Source: Streptomyces galbus | Lineage (GTDB): Bacteria; Actinomycetota; Actinomycetes; Streptomycetales; Streptomycetaceae | Assembly (NCBI RefSeq): GCF_005280195.1 | Contig: NZ_SZPR01000012.1 | Coordinates: 644,861-708,860, forward strand | Length of the DNA: 64,000 nt | Reading direction: 5' to 3' | Shown here: positions 9,052 to 17,805 of the stretch, piece after piece | Position numbering within the stretch: position 1 is the first letter of the stretch | Layout: each line of letters starts with the position of its first letter | Translations under genes and position numbers: made by a program | The notes under the pieces: generated by a model | The model's database searches: none | Told to the model about the DNA's origin: nothing | What the model saw: the letters and a program-made list of their open reading frames with translations, nothing else

Positions 9052-9642
9052 ATGTCCGAACTCCACACCCCCCAGGCCGGCGACGACCACGCCCCGGATC
9101 TCGACGTCGTGGGCCTGCTGATGCGCCAGCACGGCGACATCCGCAACCTCTTCGACGAGGTCGAGCAGAGCAAGGGCGACGAGCGCCGCGACGCCTTCCA
9201 CCGCCTGGTGCGGCTGCTCGCCGTGCACGAGACCGCCGAGGAGGAGGTCGTCCACCCCTTCGCCCGGCGCGCGTTCGAGGGCGGGGAGCAGGTCGTCGAG
9301 GACCGCCTCGCCGAGGAGCGGGCGGCCAAGGAGACCCTCTCCGCGCTGGACGACCTGGACACCGACGACCCGGAGTTCCTGCCGAAGCTGCGGGCGCTGC
9401 GCACGGACGTGCAGGAGCACGCCCGGGCGGAGGAGCGCTACGAGTTCACGCACATCCGGCGCAGCACCGACGTCACCAACCTCGCCACCATGGCCAAGGC
9501 GGTGAAGGCCGCCGAGGCCATGGCCCCCACCCGGCCCCACCCCGGAGTCGAGTCCGCCGCCGCCAACGTGGCCCTCGGCCCCGTCGCCGCCCTCATGGAC
9601 CGCACCAAGGACGCCGTCCGCAAGGCCATGAAGAACGGCTGA
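9052..9642 (+). CDS. Hemerythrin HHE-domain protein
   Basis: 196 aa. HHE cation-binding motifs are visible: LLMRQHGDIRNLFDEVEQ, LAVHETAEEEVVHPFAR and the later DVQEHARAEERYEF. Bacterial HHE proteins bind a non-haem diiron centre and sense or carry oxygen, nitric oxide or iron. The C-terminal 60 residues are Ala/Pro-rich and basic. The start at 9052 lies 11 bp after the ferritin-like gene, and DUF2243 follows after 79 bp, placing it inside an iron/oxygen-related gene set. Confidence 0.92.
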   Translation: MSELHTPQAGDDHAPDLDVVGLLMRQHGDIRNLFDEVEQSKGDERRDAFHRLVRLLAVHETAEEEVVHPFARRAFEGGEQVVEDRLAEERAAKETLSALDDLDTDDPEFLPKLRALRTDVQEHARAEERYEFTHIRRSTDVTNLATMAKAVKAAEAMAPTRPHPGVESAAANVALGPVAALMDRTKDAVRKAMKNG

Positions 9643-9721
9643 GGCCGCCCGCGCGCGGGTCCGGACCCACCCCGGGCCCGCGGCGCAGCAAGCCCGTCAC
9701 CCGTCGCAGGAGAGGTCGACC

Positions 9722-10210
9722 GTGGGCACACCCGAGCGGGACGCGGACCCGCAGCACCCCGACGCACGACGGTCGCTGCTGGTGTGCGCCCTGCTGGGGG
9801 CCGCCGTCATGGCGGCCGTCGACGAGATCGTCTTCCACCAGATCCTGCACTGGCACCACTTCTACGACCGCTCCACGACCGCCGCGGGCCTGGTGTCGGA
9901 CGGGCTGCTGCACACCGCCGAACTGCTCGCGCTGGTCGCCGGGTTCTTCCTGTTCGCCGATCTGCGACGGCGCCGCGCCCTGTCGCCGGCCCACGCGTGG
10001 AGCGGCCTGTTCCTCGGCCTGGGCGCCTTCCAGGTCTTCGACGGGCTCGTCGACCACAAGGTGCTGCGGGTGCACCAGATCCGCTACGGCGTCGACGTGA
10101 CACCGTACGACTGGGCGTGGAACCTCGCCGGACTCGCCCTGCTGCTGGTCGGCGCGGTGCTGGTCGTCCGGGCCGGCCGGGCCGGTGCGCGGGGCGAGCG
10201 GCTCCCGTGA
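9722..10210 (+). CDS. DUF2243 membrane protein
   Basis: 162 aa with four predicted membrane helices. The DUF2243 signature is clear: DEIVFHQILHWHHFYDR, then LLHTAELLALVAGFF, GAFQVFDGLVDHKVLRVHQIR and a last helix DWAWNLAGLALLLVGAVLV. The many histidines within helices suggest metal or haem binding, though the family is uncharacterised. The start is GTG 9722 behind GGAGAGG. Its TGA stop overlaps the GTG of the CtaG-like gene (GTGA), so the pair is translationally coupled. Confidence 0.9.
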   Translation: MGTPERDADPQHPDARRSLLVCALLGAAVMAAVDEIVFHQILHWHHFYDRSTTAAGLVSDGLLHTAELLALVAGFFLFADLRRRRALSPAHAWSGLFLGLGAFQVFDGLVDHKVLRVHQIRYGVDVTPYDWAWNLAGLALLLVGAVLVVRAGRAGARGERLP

Positions 10211-11082
10211 CCGCCGGCGACGCGCCCTTCGGGCCGGCGGCGGTCCTCGCCTGCGCCCTGGCGTGCGCCGCGTACCTGTCGGGCGCGCTCCGGCTGCGGC
10301 GCCGGGGCGACGCCTGGCCGTGGCCGCGGGACTGCGCGTTCACAGCCGGTGCCGCGGTGCTCGCCTGGGGACTGTCCGGCGCGCTGCCGGGCGGGCCGTT
10401 CACCGGGCACGCGCTGCGGCACGTGTGCGTCGGGATGGCGGGCCCTGCGCTGCTCGTGGTCGCACGGCCGCTCACCCTGACGCTGCGGCTCCTGCCGCCG
10501 GGGGGCTTGCGACGCGGCCTGCTCAGGGTGGCGCACTCCCCGCCGGCCGCCTGGCTGCTGCTCCCGCCGGTCGCCGCCGCCGTGGACGTCGGCAGCCTGT
10601 GGGTGCTGTACCGGACGGGTCTGGCGGCCGCCGCCCACCACCACCCCTGGCTGGACGGCGCCCTGCACCTGCACATGGCAGCCGCGGGCCTGCTGTTCGG
10701 CGCCGCGATCTGCCAGCTCGACCCGGTACGGCGGCGCCGGAGCACGGCCCTGCGCGCGACCACCCTGCTCGTCGCCGGGACGGCCCACGCGGTGCTGGCC
10801 AAGACCCTGTACGCCACGGGCCCGCCCGGCACCGCCTTCACCGCCGCCGACCTGCGGGCCGGAGCACAGGTCATGTACTACGGCGGCGACGCCGTGGAGG
10901 TCGCCCTCGCGCTGGTGCTGGCCGTGGGCTGGTACACGGCAGCCGGCCGCCGCCTGCGACGCGCCGGAGGCGCCGTGCGCGGACGGGCGCGCCGGACGCC
11001 CCCCGCCTGCCCGGAGGCGGACGGGGGGCGCGCGACGGGCCGCCTCAGCCGCCCGTGGGCACCGGGGTACGGACGCCGGTGA
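10207..11082 (+). CDS. CtaG-like cytochrome c oxidase assembly membrane protein
   Basis: 291 aa, about seven hydrophobic helices, matching the caa3_CtaG family that assists cytochrome oxidase assembly. Landmarks are HALRHVCVGMAGPALLVVARP, HHHPWLDGALHLHM and YYGGDAVEVALALVLA; the paired histidines fit a copper-handling role. It begins with GTG in a 4-bp overlap with DUF2243, which commonly travels with it. Its last 38 bp overlap the 3' end of the convergent P450 gene. An orphan oxidase subunit I lies 2.4 kb away and may be its client; that is inference. Confidence 0.85.
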   Translation: MTAGDAPFGPAAVLACALACAAYLSGALRLRRRGDAWPWPRDCAFTAGAAVLAWGLSGALPGGPFTGHALRHVCVGMAGPALLVVARPLTLTLRLLPPGGLRRGLLRVAHSPPAAWLLLPPVAAAVDVGSLWVLYRTGLAAAAHHHPWLDGALHLHMAAAGLLFGAAICQLDPVRRRRSTALRATTLLVAGTAHAVLAKTLYATGPPGTAFTAADLRAGAQVMYYGGDAVEVALALVLAVGWYTAAGRRLRRAGGAVRGRARRTPPACPEADGGRATGRLSRPWAPGYGRR

Positions 11083-12301
11083 CCGCGAAACCGCTGCGGG
11101 GCCGTGTCGGGATGCGCCGCAGCGAGATGGTGAGGTCCTGGGCGGGCACCGTGTACTCCAGGCGGGCCAGGCGGACCGCCAGGGCCTCCAGCAGCCCGAT
11201 GGTCAGTCCCTCGCCGGGGCAGCGGTGCCCGGTGCGCGGGTCGCCGCCGCCCTGCGGGATCAGCTCGTCGGCCCCCACCGGATGCTCCAGGAACCGCTGC
11301 GGACGGAACGTGTACGGGTCTTCCCACAGCTTCTCGTCGTGATTCTGCCCATAGACGTCCAGCAGGACGAGCCCGCCCTTCGGCAGGTGCGCGCCGTTCC
11401 AGGTCAGGTCGGTCACGGCCAGGCCGCCGAGGAACGGGGCGAACGGGTAGAAGCGCCGCACCTCGTGCACGAACGCGGCGGCGTACGCGGTGTCGCCGGC
11501 CCGCAGCCGCTCCCGGTGCTGCGGCCACCGGTGCAGCGCGTGCGCCGCGAACGCGACGAACCAGCTCACGGCGACGGTGGGCCGGATGACGTTGAGCAGC
11601 TCCACGGCCGCCGTCCCCGGTTCGAGCAGCTCGCCCGATGCCTCGCGGTGCCGGGCCACCCGGTCGAGCACGGAGTCCTCGCGAGCGGACACGGCGCCGG
11701 AGCGGACGTCCTCCACCAGCGCGGCCAGCCGCGCCTCCTGCCGGCCGCGGGCGCGCCGGGCCCGCCAGTGCCGCGGGCCGGCCGTGGCGAACCCGTCGAC
11801 CAGCGCGACCAGATCGCGGGCCAGCGGCTCCGCCTCGTCGTCGCGCAGCGGCACCCCGGCCCAGCGGCACACGCCGCGGGTGAGCACCACGGCCGCCTCG
11901 TCGAAGAGGACGACGCCGGGTCGCCCGGTCCAGGAGGTCACCGCCTCGTCCCACGCCGCGGTGACCTCCTCCACCAGCCCGGCGATCCGCTCCACCTGCA
12001 GCAGGGGCAGGAACAGCGACTTGCGCGCCCGGTGCGCGTCCCCGTCCAGCGTGTGCACCGCGCCCTTGCCGAAGAGCGTGCCCCGCACCGGCTCCGGGAG
12101 GGCGCCGTGCCGGCGCACGTGCCGTTCGTCGTAGAAGAACCGCACCGCCTCGGGACCGCGCACGGCCAGCGCGGGACGGCCCATGAGACGGGTGCGGACC
12201 ACCTGGTCCGGGCTCTCCCGCATGCGGTTGGGCAACCAGGCGTAGCCCTCGGCGAGCAGGGGCAGCGTGTGATCCGCCCAGGGGCGGCGGGGAGTCTGCA
12301 T
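11045..12301 (-). CDS. CYP152-type fatty-acid hydroxylating P450 peroxygenase
   Basis: 418 aa. The haem loop GHRCPGEG puts the ligand Cys at 361. The I-helix lacks the usual acid-alcohol pair and instead reads VIRPTVAV; an Arg-Pro at this place is the hallmark of CYP152 enzymes (P450 BS-beta, SP-alpha, OleT), which bind the fatty-acid carboxylate with that Arg and use hydrogen peroxide directly. The likely reaction is alpha/beta hydroxylation or decarboxylation of fatty acids. I use ATG 12301 as start; the frame is open far upstream but overlaps the opposite DUF2231-Rieske gene. The catalase and hemerythrin nearby fit peroxide biology. Confidence 0.9.
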   Translation of the reverse strand: MQTPRRPWADHTLPLLAEGYAWLPNRMRESPDQVVRTRLMGRPALAVRGPEAVRFFYDERHVRRHGALPEPVRGTLFGKGAVHTLDGDAHRARKSLFLPLLQVERIAGLVEEVTAAWDEAVTSWTGRPGVVLFDEAAVVLTRGVCRWAGVPLRDDEAEPLARDLVALVDGFATAGPRHWRARRARGRQEARLAALVEDVRSGAVSAREDSVLDRVARHREASGELLEPGTAAVELLNVIRPTVAVSWFVAFAAHALHRWPQHRERLRAGDTAYAAAFVHEVRRFYPFAPFLGGLAVTDLTWNGAHLPKGGLVLLDVYGQNHDEKLWEDPYTFRPQRFLEHPVGADELIPQGGGDPRTGHRCPGEGLTIGLLEALAVRLARLEYTVPAQDLTISLRRIPTRPRSGFAVTGVRTPVPTGG

Positions 12302-12415
12302 GCCCGCCGAGTGCCCCCCTCGCCTCACCGGACACACCCGCACCCCCGCGCCCACCGGACGCACGTCTCCACCCGCGCCCGTTTTGTACAGGGCGGGCGG
12401 GGAACCCAGGGGCGC

Positions 12416-13384
12416 ATGAGCGCATCGGTACGTCGCCGCCGGATGAAGCAGAACCGCATGCTGTGGCTGTTGGACCGCCTGGAACGGCAGCCGCGCGCCG
12501 ACCCGCTGATCGACACACTGCGGTCGGGCGTCCACAAGCTGCCGCTCGGCGCCGGCCGGGACCTGCTCCACGGCCGGTGGCTCGGGCACCCCGTCCACCC
12601 GCTGATGGTGCAGGTGCCCATCGGGAGCTGGCTGTCGGCGGCCGTCCTGGACGTGCGGCCCGGCCGCTCGCGCGAGGCGACCCTGCTGGTCGGCGTCGGC
12701 CTCGCCGCCGCGGCCCCCGCCGCCGCTGCGGGCGCCGTGGACTGGGCGGAGCTGCGCCCGGAGCAGGCCCGCGTGGGTCTGGTGCACGCGCTGGCCAACG
12801 TCGCGGGCGTCGGCCTGTACGCCGCCTCGCTCACCTGCCGGCTGCGGGGACGGGACGCCGCGGGCCGCACCCTCGGCTTCCTCGGCATGACCGCGGTGTC
12901 GCTCGGCGGCCTGCTGGGCGGTCACCTGGCCTACCGGCAGGCGTCCGGCGCCAACCACGCCGAAGAGGTCCCGCACGTCGTGCGCGAGGGCTGGCACCGG
13001 GTCGCGGCCGTGGCCGACCTTCCCGTGGGGCGCCCCGAACGCCGCCTCGTCGACGACGTGCCCGTCCTGCTGGTGCGGGAGGCGGGCGGGGCCGTCCACG
13101 CGCTGGCCGAGCGGTGCAGCCACCTCGCCGGGCCGCTGGCCGAGGGCACGGTGGCCGACGGCTGCGTCACCTGCCCCTGGCACGGGAGCGTCTTCCGCCT
13201 CTCCGACGGCTGGAACGTCCGCGGTCCGGCGACCGCCCCGCAGCCGGCCTTCGACACCCGGGAGGTCGACGGGCACGTCGAGATCCGCCTGCGCCGCGAC
13301 GACCCGCGGTCGGCCGACGGGTGGCGGCCGCACTTCAAGGGCCGCGGCACCGGCGCGCACCGCGCACACGGCCGCTCCTCCTGA
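12416..13384 (+). CDS. DUF2231 membrane domain fused to a Rieske [2Fe-2S] domain
   Basis: 322 aa. Residues about 55-180 are a DUF2231 region (LGHPVHPLMVQVPIGSW and four hydrophobic helices). Residues about 195-300 are a Rieske domain with cluster ligands CSHLAGPLAEG and CVTCPWHGSVF. The fusion looks like a membrane electron carrier, perhaps feeding an oxidase. The start ATG 12416 is near a GGAACCCAGGGG site; ATG 12443 is the alternative. It is divergent from the CYP152 gene and faces the cytochrome oxidase gene across a strong terminator. Confidence 0.9.
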   Translation: MSASVRRRRMKQNRMLWLLDRLERQPRADPLIDTLRSGVHKLPLGAGRDLLHGRWLGHPVHPLMVQVPIGSWLSAAVLDVRPGRSREATLLVGVGLAAAAPAAAAGAVDWAELRPEQARVGLVHALANVAGVGLYAASLTCRLRGRDAAGRTLGFLGMTAVSLGGLLGGHLAYRQASGANHAEEVPHVVREGWHRVAAVADLPVGRPERRLVDDVPVLLVREAGGAVHALAERCSHLAGPLAEGTVADGCVTCPWHGSVFRLSDGWNVRGPATAPQPAFDTREVDGHVEIRLRRDDPRSADGWRPHFKGRGTGAHRAHGRSS

Positions 13385-13412
13385 CCTGACCCCCTGACGA
13401 CCACGCGCCGAA

Positions 13413-13440
13413 GGCCCTGGCGGGCACTCCCGCCAGGGCC
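13413..13440. terminator. Bidirectional hairpin terminator
   Basis: Perfect 12-bp inverted repeat: GGCCCTGGCGGG at 13413-13424 and CCCGCCAGGGCC at 13429-13440, with a 4-nt loop. It sits between two convergent genes, so it probably ends both transcripts. There is no long U tract, as is usual in this genus. Confidence 0.9.
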
Positions 13441-13481
13441 CTCTCGTCGTCGGCCGTCGGCCGTCGGTCGGTGCCGGGTGC

Positions 13482-15200
13482 TCAGCGCGGCTTGCCCCGG
13501 TGCCCCTCGGCGTCCACCGCGTCCCGACGGCCGCCGTGCTCCCCGTACTCGGCGTCCGCGATCTCCGGGTGGTGCAGGTCGAAGGCCGGCGACTCGGAGC
13601 GGATGCGCGGCAGCGCCGTGAAGTTGTGCCGGGGCGGCGGGCAGGAGGTGGCCCACTCCAGCGAACGGCCGTACCCCCACGGGTCGTCGACCTCGATCCG
13701 CTCCCCGTGCCGGGCGGTCTTCCAGACGTTGTACAGGAACGGCAGCGTGGACAGGCCCAGCAGGAACGCGCCGATGGAGGAGACCGTGTTGAGCGCGGTG
13801 AAGCCGTCGGCGGCCAGGTAGTCGGCGTACCGGCGCGGCATGCCCTCGGCGCCCAGCCAGTGCTGCACGAGGAACGTCGTGTGGAAGCCCACGAACAGCG
13901 TCCAGAAGTGGACCTTCTCCAGGCGCGGGTCCAGCATGGTGCCGGTCATCTTGGGCCACCAGAAGCTGAAGCCGCCGAACATGGCGAAGACGATGGTGCC
14001 GAACAGCACGTAGTGGAAGTGGGCGACGACGAAGTAGCTGTCGGTGACGTGGAAGTCCATCGGCGGGGACGCCAGCAGCACCCCGGTCAGCCCGCCGAAC
14101 AGGAACGTGACGAGGAACCCGGACGCCCACAGCATGGGCGGTTCGAAGGACACGGACCCCTTCCACATGGTGCCGATCCAGTTGAAGAACTTCACCCCCG
14201 TCGGCACCGCGATCAGGAAGCTCAGCAGGGAGAAGAACGGCAGCAGCACGGCCTGCGTGGCGAACATGTGGTGGGCCCACACCATGACGGACAGCCCCGT
14301 GATGGTGATGGTGGCGCCGACCAGGCCCATGTAGCCGAAGATCGGCTTGCGGGAGAACACCGGGATGATCTCGGTGATCACCCCGAAGAACGGCAGGGCC
14401 AGGATGTACACCTCGGGGTGCCCGAAGAACCAGAACAGGTGCTGCCACAGGAGCGCGCCGCCGTTCTCGGGGTCGAAGACGTGCGCGCCGAACTTGCGGT
14501 CGGCCTCCAGCGCGAACAGGGCGGCGGCCAGCACCGGGAACGCGAGCAGCACCAGGACCGACGTGAGCAGCACGTTCCAGGTGAAGATCGGCATGCGGAA
14601 CATGGTCATGCCGGGGGCGCGCATGCAGATGATCGTGGTGATGAAGTTGACGGCGCCGAGGATCGTCCCGAACCCCGCCAGCGCCAGCCCCATGATCCAC
14701 AGGTCACCGCCGACGTACGCGGTGCGCTCCCCGCCGCTGAGCGGGGTGTACGCGGTCCAGCCGAAGTCGGCCGCGCCCTGCGGGGTGAGGAAACTGGCCA
14801 GCACGATCAGGCCGCCGAACAGGAACAGCCAGTACGAGAACATGTTCAGCCGCGGGAAGGCGACGTCCGGGGAGCCGATCTGCAACGGCATGACCGCGTT
14901 GGCGAACCCCGCGAACGTCGGTGTCGCGAACAGCAGCAGCATGATCGTGCCGTGCATGGTGAACGCCTGGTTGTACTGCTCCTGGGACAGGAACTGCAGC
15001 CCGGGCCGGGCGAGTTCGGCCCTGATCGCCATGGCGAGCAGCCCGCCGACCAGGAAGAAGGAGAACGACGTGATCAGGTAGAGGTGCCCGATCTTCTTGT
15101 GGTCGGTGGTGGTCAGCCAGCTGATGACGATGCGGCCCGGGCTGCCCCCGGGGCGCGCGGCCGCCGGTACCGGGGCGACCGGTTCAGTGTGTGTGGCCAT
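13482..15200 (-). CDS. ctaD: Cytochrome c oxidase subunit I (orphan copy)
   Basis: 572 aa, twelve-helix haem-copper oxidase core. Haem and copper ligands are present: FTMHGTIM for low-spin haem a, the cross-linked His-Tyr in [12 protein letters not shown], the CuB pair VWAHHMFAT, and the [10 protein letters not shown] histidines. It reduces oxygen to water in the membrane. ATG 15200 has a GAGGA ribosome site. Subunits II and III are not next to it, so this is probably an extra copy outside the main cta operon. The gene upstream on the same strand is a catalase-barrel-like protein 85 bp away. Confidence 0.95.
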   Translation of the reverse strand: MATHTEPVAPVPAAARPGGSPGRIVISWLTTTDHKKIGHLYLITSFSFFLVGGLLAMAIRAELARPGLQFLSQEQYNQAFTMHGTIMLLLFATPTFAGFANAVMPLQIGSPDVAFPRLNMFSYWLFLFGGLIVLASFLTPQGAADFGWTAYTPLSGGERTAYVGGDLWIMGLALAGFGTILGAVNFITTIICMRAPGMTMFRMPIFTWNVLLTSVLVLLAFPVLAAALFALEADRKFGAHVFDPENGGALLWQHLFWFFGHPEVYILALPFFGVITEIIPVFSRKPIFGYMGLVGATITITGLSVMVWAHHMFATQAVLLPFFSLLSFLIAVPTGVKFFNWIGTMWKGSVSFEPPMLWASGFLVTFLFGGLTGVLLASPPMDFHVTDSYFVVAHFHYVLFGTIVFAMFGGFSFWWPKMTGTMLDPRLEKVHFWTLFVGFHTTFLVQHWLGAEGMPRRYADYLAADGFTALNTVSSIGAFLLGLSTLPFLYNVWKTARHGERIEVDDPWGYGRSLEWATSCPPPRHNFTALPRIRSESPAFDLHHPEIADAEYGEHGGRRDAVDAEGHRGKPR

Positions 15201-15285
15201 CGGTGTCCTCACGCGGCGCGGCAGTGGTGGCCCGTGCGTATCCCGTACCGGGCATGTCAGTCCTCCCGCGCCGCGATCCGGTGGG

Positions 15286-16053
15286 TCACGTGGACCGGGA
15301 CCGGCCCGCCCGGGAGCCACGGTAGGCGGCGTGGCGGACCGCGGCGAGCGCAGGGCCCGGTGCGAACCCGGGCGCGCTGTGCTCGTACGGGTCGAAGCCG
15401 AGGCTCTGCGTCCGCCCCAGCGGGAGCGCCGTGCGTACGGTCAGCACGGCGAACGTCCGCCACGCGCCGCGCGGTGTCTGCGCGCGGAGGTCGAAGACCA
15501 GCGGAGCGTGTCGCAGTGCCGCCCGCAGGCTCTCCGGGTCGCCGTGCGCCGCACCCGCACTGCGGCCGGTGCGGCGGGGGACGGCGGCCAGGAGGCCGAA
15601 GCGGTCGCCGATCCTGTAGGCCAGCAGGCTGCCGTAGGGCCCGCCGAGCGCGTCGGCGCGCGGGAGCGGCAGGTGACGGGTGAGGCGGCCGCGGCCGCAG
15701 CTGGTCAGCAGCAGGTCCACCGGCTCGTCCAGGGCGTCACCCTCTTGGACCCGCACGGCCAGCCCGAGCCCGTCCGGGAGCCGTACCGGCAGGCCGCCGG
15801 CCCGGGACAGACGCGCCGTCGCGGCGTACCGCGCCGGGGAGTCCAGCCACCGCACGCCCCAGGGCCCGCCTCCGTCGGCGACGACCTCCAGGTCGGCGGT
15901 GCAGGTCAGCCCGTGCGGGTGCAGTGCGGGGCCGCCGCGCCGGCGGGCCAGCGCCCGGAACCCGGCCGCGGCCGCGCCCGCCGCCCAGGCGCCCGTCGGA
16001 CGCCGCGGCCGCCCCTGCCGGCGCAGGTGCTCGTGACGGATCGCACGGCTCAT
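15286..16053 (-). CDS. Uncharacterised protein with catalase-like barrel features
   Basis: 255 aa. I do not recognise a characterised family. The pattern [15 protein letters not shown]..., [17 protein letters not shown] and [15 protein letters not shown] is reminiscent of the beta-barrel core of haem catalase-related proteins (HAKG...RFS...GMAVR...DLV), but the distal His/Asn and the haem-Tyr motif are not evident. It could be a haem-free relative; that is inference from pattern only. ATG 16053 has a GAGAGGGACACC upstream site. It is the first gene of a possible two-gene unit with ctaD. Confidence 0.6.
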   Translation of the reverse strand: MSRAIRHEHLRRQGRPRRPTGAWAAGAAAAGFRALARRRGGPALHPHGLTCTADLEVVADGGGPWGVRWLDSPARYAATARLSRAGGLPVRLPDGLGLAVRVQEGDALDEPVDLLLTSCGRGRLTRHLPLPRADALGGPYGSLLAYRIGDRFGLLAAVPRRTGRSAGAAHGDPESLRAALRHAPLVFDLRAQTPRGAWRTFAVLTVRTALPLGRTQSLGFDPYEHSAPGFAPGPALAAVRHAAYRGSRAGRSRST

Positions 16054-16083
16054 GGTGTCCCTCTCGTCGACCGTGCGACCGGG

Positions 16084-16108
16084 GTACCCTCCCCGCCGCC
16101 GCTCACCC
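16084..16108 (-). promoter_or_regulatory. Possible SigB-type promoter for the catalase-like/ctaD unit
   Basis: On the minus strand GGGT (16108-16105), a 15-bp spacer and GGGTAC (16089-16084), about 30 bp before the gene start at 16053. It matches the stress-sigma pattern GNNT-N14-16-GGGTAY. It lies in the divergent gap shared with the small gene at 16179. Confidence 0.4.
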
Positions 16109-16178
16109 GCCGGGCCCGCCGACCCGTCCGGGTGAGCCCCGCGTGCGTGGGGCCGCGGCCCGGGCGAGGGTGGGCGTC

Positions 16179-16385
16179 ATGCCTCAGGTGGTCGTGCATC
16201 CCCCCGCAGCCGACGGCGGCCGTCGTGTCCGGGTCGGCGAGCACTTCGTCGGCATGGCCTACACGACGCTCGACGTCGTCGAATTCCTGCGCTCGGCCGG
16301 CCTGGAGGACGTGGAGCCGCGCGACGTCGCCGACGCCGAGTGGATCGAGTGGCGGGGCGGCGGCCCGGAGTCCTGGAACCGCTGA
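16179..16385 (+). CDS. Small conserved-looking protein, function unknown
   Basis: 68 aa, beginning MPQVVVHPPAADGGRR and ending GGGPESWNR. It has a short beta-like start and an amphipathic middle (TTLDVVEFLRSAGLEDVE) and no membrane segment or cysteine. The ATG follows GAGGGTGGGCGTC, an acceptable ribosome site, and codon use is coding-like. It is divergent from the catalase-like gene and convergent with the radical SAM gene. No function can be given. Confidence 0.65.
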   Translation: MPQVVVHPPAADGGRRVRVGEHFVGMAYTTLDVVEFLRSAGLEDVEPRDVADAEWIEWRGGGPESWNR

Positions 16386-16419
16386 GCCCCCGTGGGCCCG
16401 GGCCCCGGTCACGGGCGCG

Positions 16420-17628
16420 TCAGAAGGCGTACCGGATGCGCAGCCACGGGGCGTGGGCCGCGACCAGCTCGCGCACGCGGCGCACGGCGTCGGCCTTGAC
16501 CTGGTTGCGGTAGCGGACGTTCAGGGCGCCGTTCTCCGAGCGCTTGCCCTGCTGGAGGTCCGGCTGCCACAGCAGCTCCTCGGCGCGCGGGTGCCAGCCC
16601 AGGTTGACCTCGTGCAGCTCCCGGTTGTGCGTCAGCATGATGACCTCGGCGGCCGCCTGCCGCTTGACCCGCTCGGGGAGCACGTCGTCGAGCCGGCGCA
16701 GCAGCTCGGCCCAGTCCTCCTCCCAGCCGGGGCGCAGCACGACGGGGGAGAGGTTGAAGTGCACCTCGTACCCGGCGTCCAGGAAGTCGGCCGCGGCGGC
16801 GATCCGCTCGTCCACGGGGGAGGTGCGCAGGTCGAGCAGGCGGGAGTCCTGCGGCGGCATCAGGGAGAAGCGGATGCGGGTGCGGCCGCGCGGGTCCAGC
16901 GCGAGCAGGTCGGGGTTGACGAACTTGGTGGCGAAGGACGCCTTGGCGGTGGGCCACCGCCGGAAGGCCCGGACGAGGTCCGCGGTGTTGTCGCAGATCA
17001 GGGCGTCCACCGAGCAGTCGCCGTTCTCGCCGATGTCGTACACCCAGGCCGCCGGGTCGCACTGGTTCGGCTCGGGCTTGGGTCCCAGGCGCGCGAGGTG
17101 CCGGCCCAGGTGCCCGATGATCCGGTCGATGTTGGTGAACACGGTGATCGGGTTGGCGTAGCCCTTGCGGCGCGGCACGTAGCAGTACGCGCAGGCGAGG
17201 GCGCACCCGTTGGAGGGGCCGGGGGCGATCCAGTCCGCGGAGCGGCCGTTGGGCCGCGTGGCCAGGGACTTGCGCTCGCCCAGCACCAGCGTCTCGCCCT
17301 TGACGCGCACCCAGCGCTCGAGGTTGCCCTCGTTGCCGTACAGCCCCGGGATGCGCCAGTGCGAGTCGACCTCGACGACCTCCGCCTGCGGGAAGCGGGC
17401 GAGGACCGCGCGGCCGCGCGGCGACGCGGCGGCCGCCGGCTCGGCGTAGACGGTCCGCACGGGCAGCAGACGGCGGGCCGTGGCGCTGTCCCGGAACAGG
17501 GTGCCGTCCGTGGCCGCTGGCTGCGGGGACCGGCCGGCGCCGCTGTCGTCCGGGACGGGGTTCCCGAGGGCGTCCAGGTCGAACAGGGCGTCGGATCCGC
17601 TGTCCGGCCCCGCGGAGGGGTGCGGCAT
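16420..17628 (-). CDS. Spore photoproduct lyase-family radical SAM protein
   Basis: 402 aa. The radical SAM cluster motif CxxxCxxC is GCALACAYCYVP (Cys142, 146, 149). The flanking sequences (WIAPGPSNG, ITVFTNIDRIIGHLGRH, FATKFVNPDLLALDP, LMPPQDSRLLDLRTSPVDERI) follow the SplB family, which repairs the thymine dimer formed in UV-exposed spores by an S-adenosylmethionine radical. About 95 N-terminal residues precede the conserved core. Streptomyces members are annotated as lyase-family only; their actual substrate is unproven. ATG 17628 has an ACGGAGCA site. Confidence 0.88.
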   Translation of the reverse strand: MPHPSAGPDSGSDALFDLDALGNPVPDDSGAGRSPQPAATDGTLFRDSATARRLLPVRTVYAEPAAAASPRGRAVLARFPQAEVVEVDSHWRIPGLYGNEGNLERWVRVKGETLVLGERKSLATRPNGRSADWIAPGPSNGCALACAYCYVPRRKGYANPITVFTNIDRIIGHLGRHLARLGPKPEPNQCDPAAWVYDIGENGDCSVDALICDNTADLVRAFRRWPTAKASFATKFVNPDLLALDPRGRTRIRFSLMPPQDSRLLDLRTSPVDERIAAAADFLDAGYEVHFNLSPVVLRPGWEEDWAELLRRLDDVLPERVKRQAAAEVIMLTHNRELHEVNLGWHPRAEELLWQPDLQQGKRSENGALNVRYRNQVKADAVRRVRELVAAHAPWLRIRYAF

Positions 17629-17805
17629 GTCTGCTCCGTCGAGGGGTGTGCGAGGGGCCGCGGCCGTCCGGCCCGGCGGGGTGCGCGCCCGGTCACCGGC
17701 GCGGGGCGCCGACCCGGTGCGATTTCCTCCACCGTACCCGCCGGCGCCCGGAAACCCGCACGGTGCGGATTTCGTCCAGGAACCTCCCGCCGCACCCGGA
17801 TCTTG

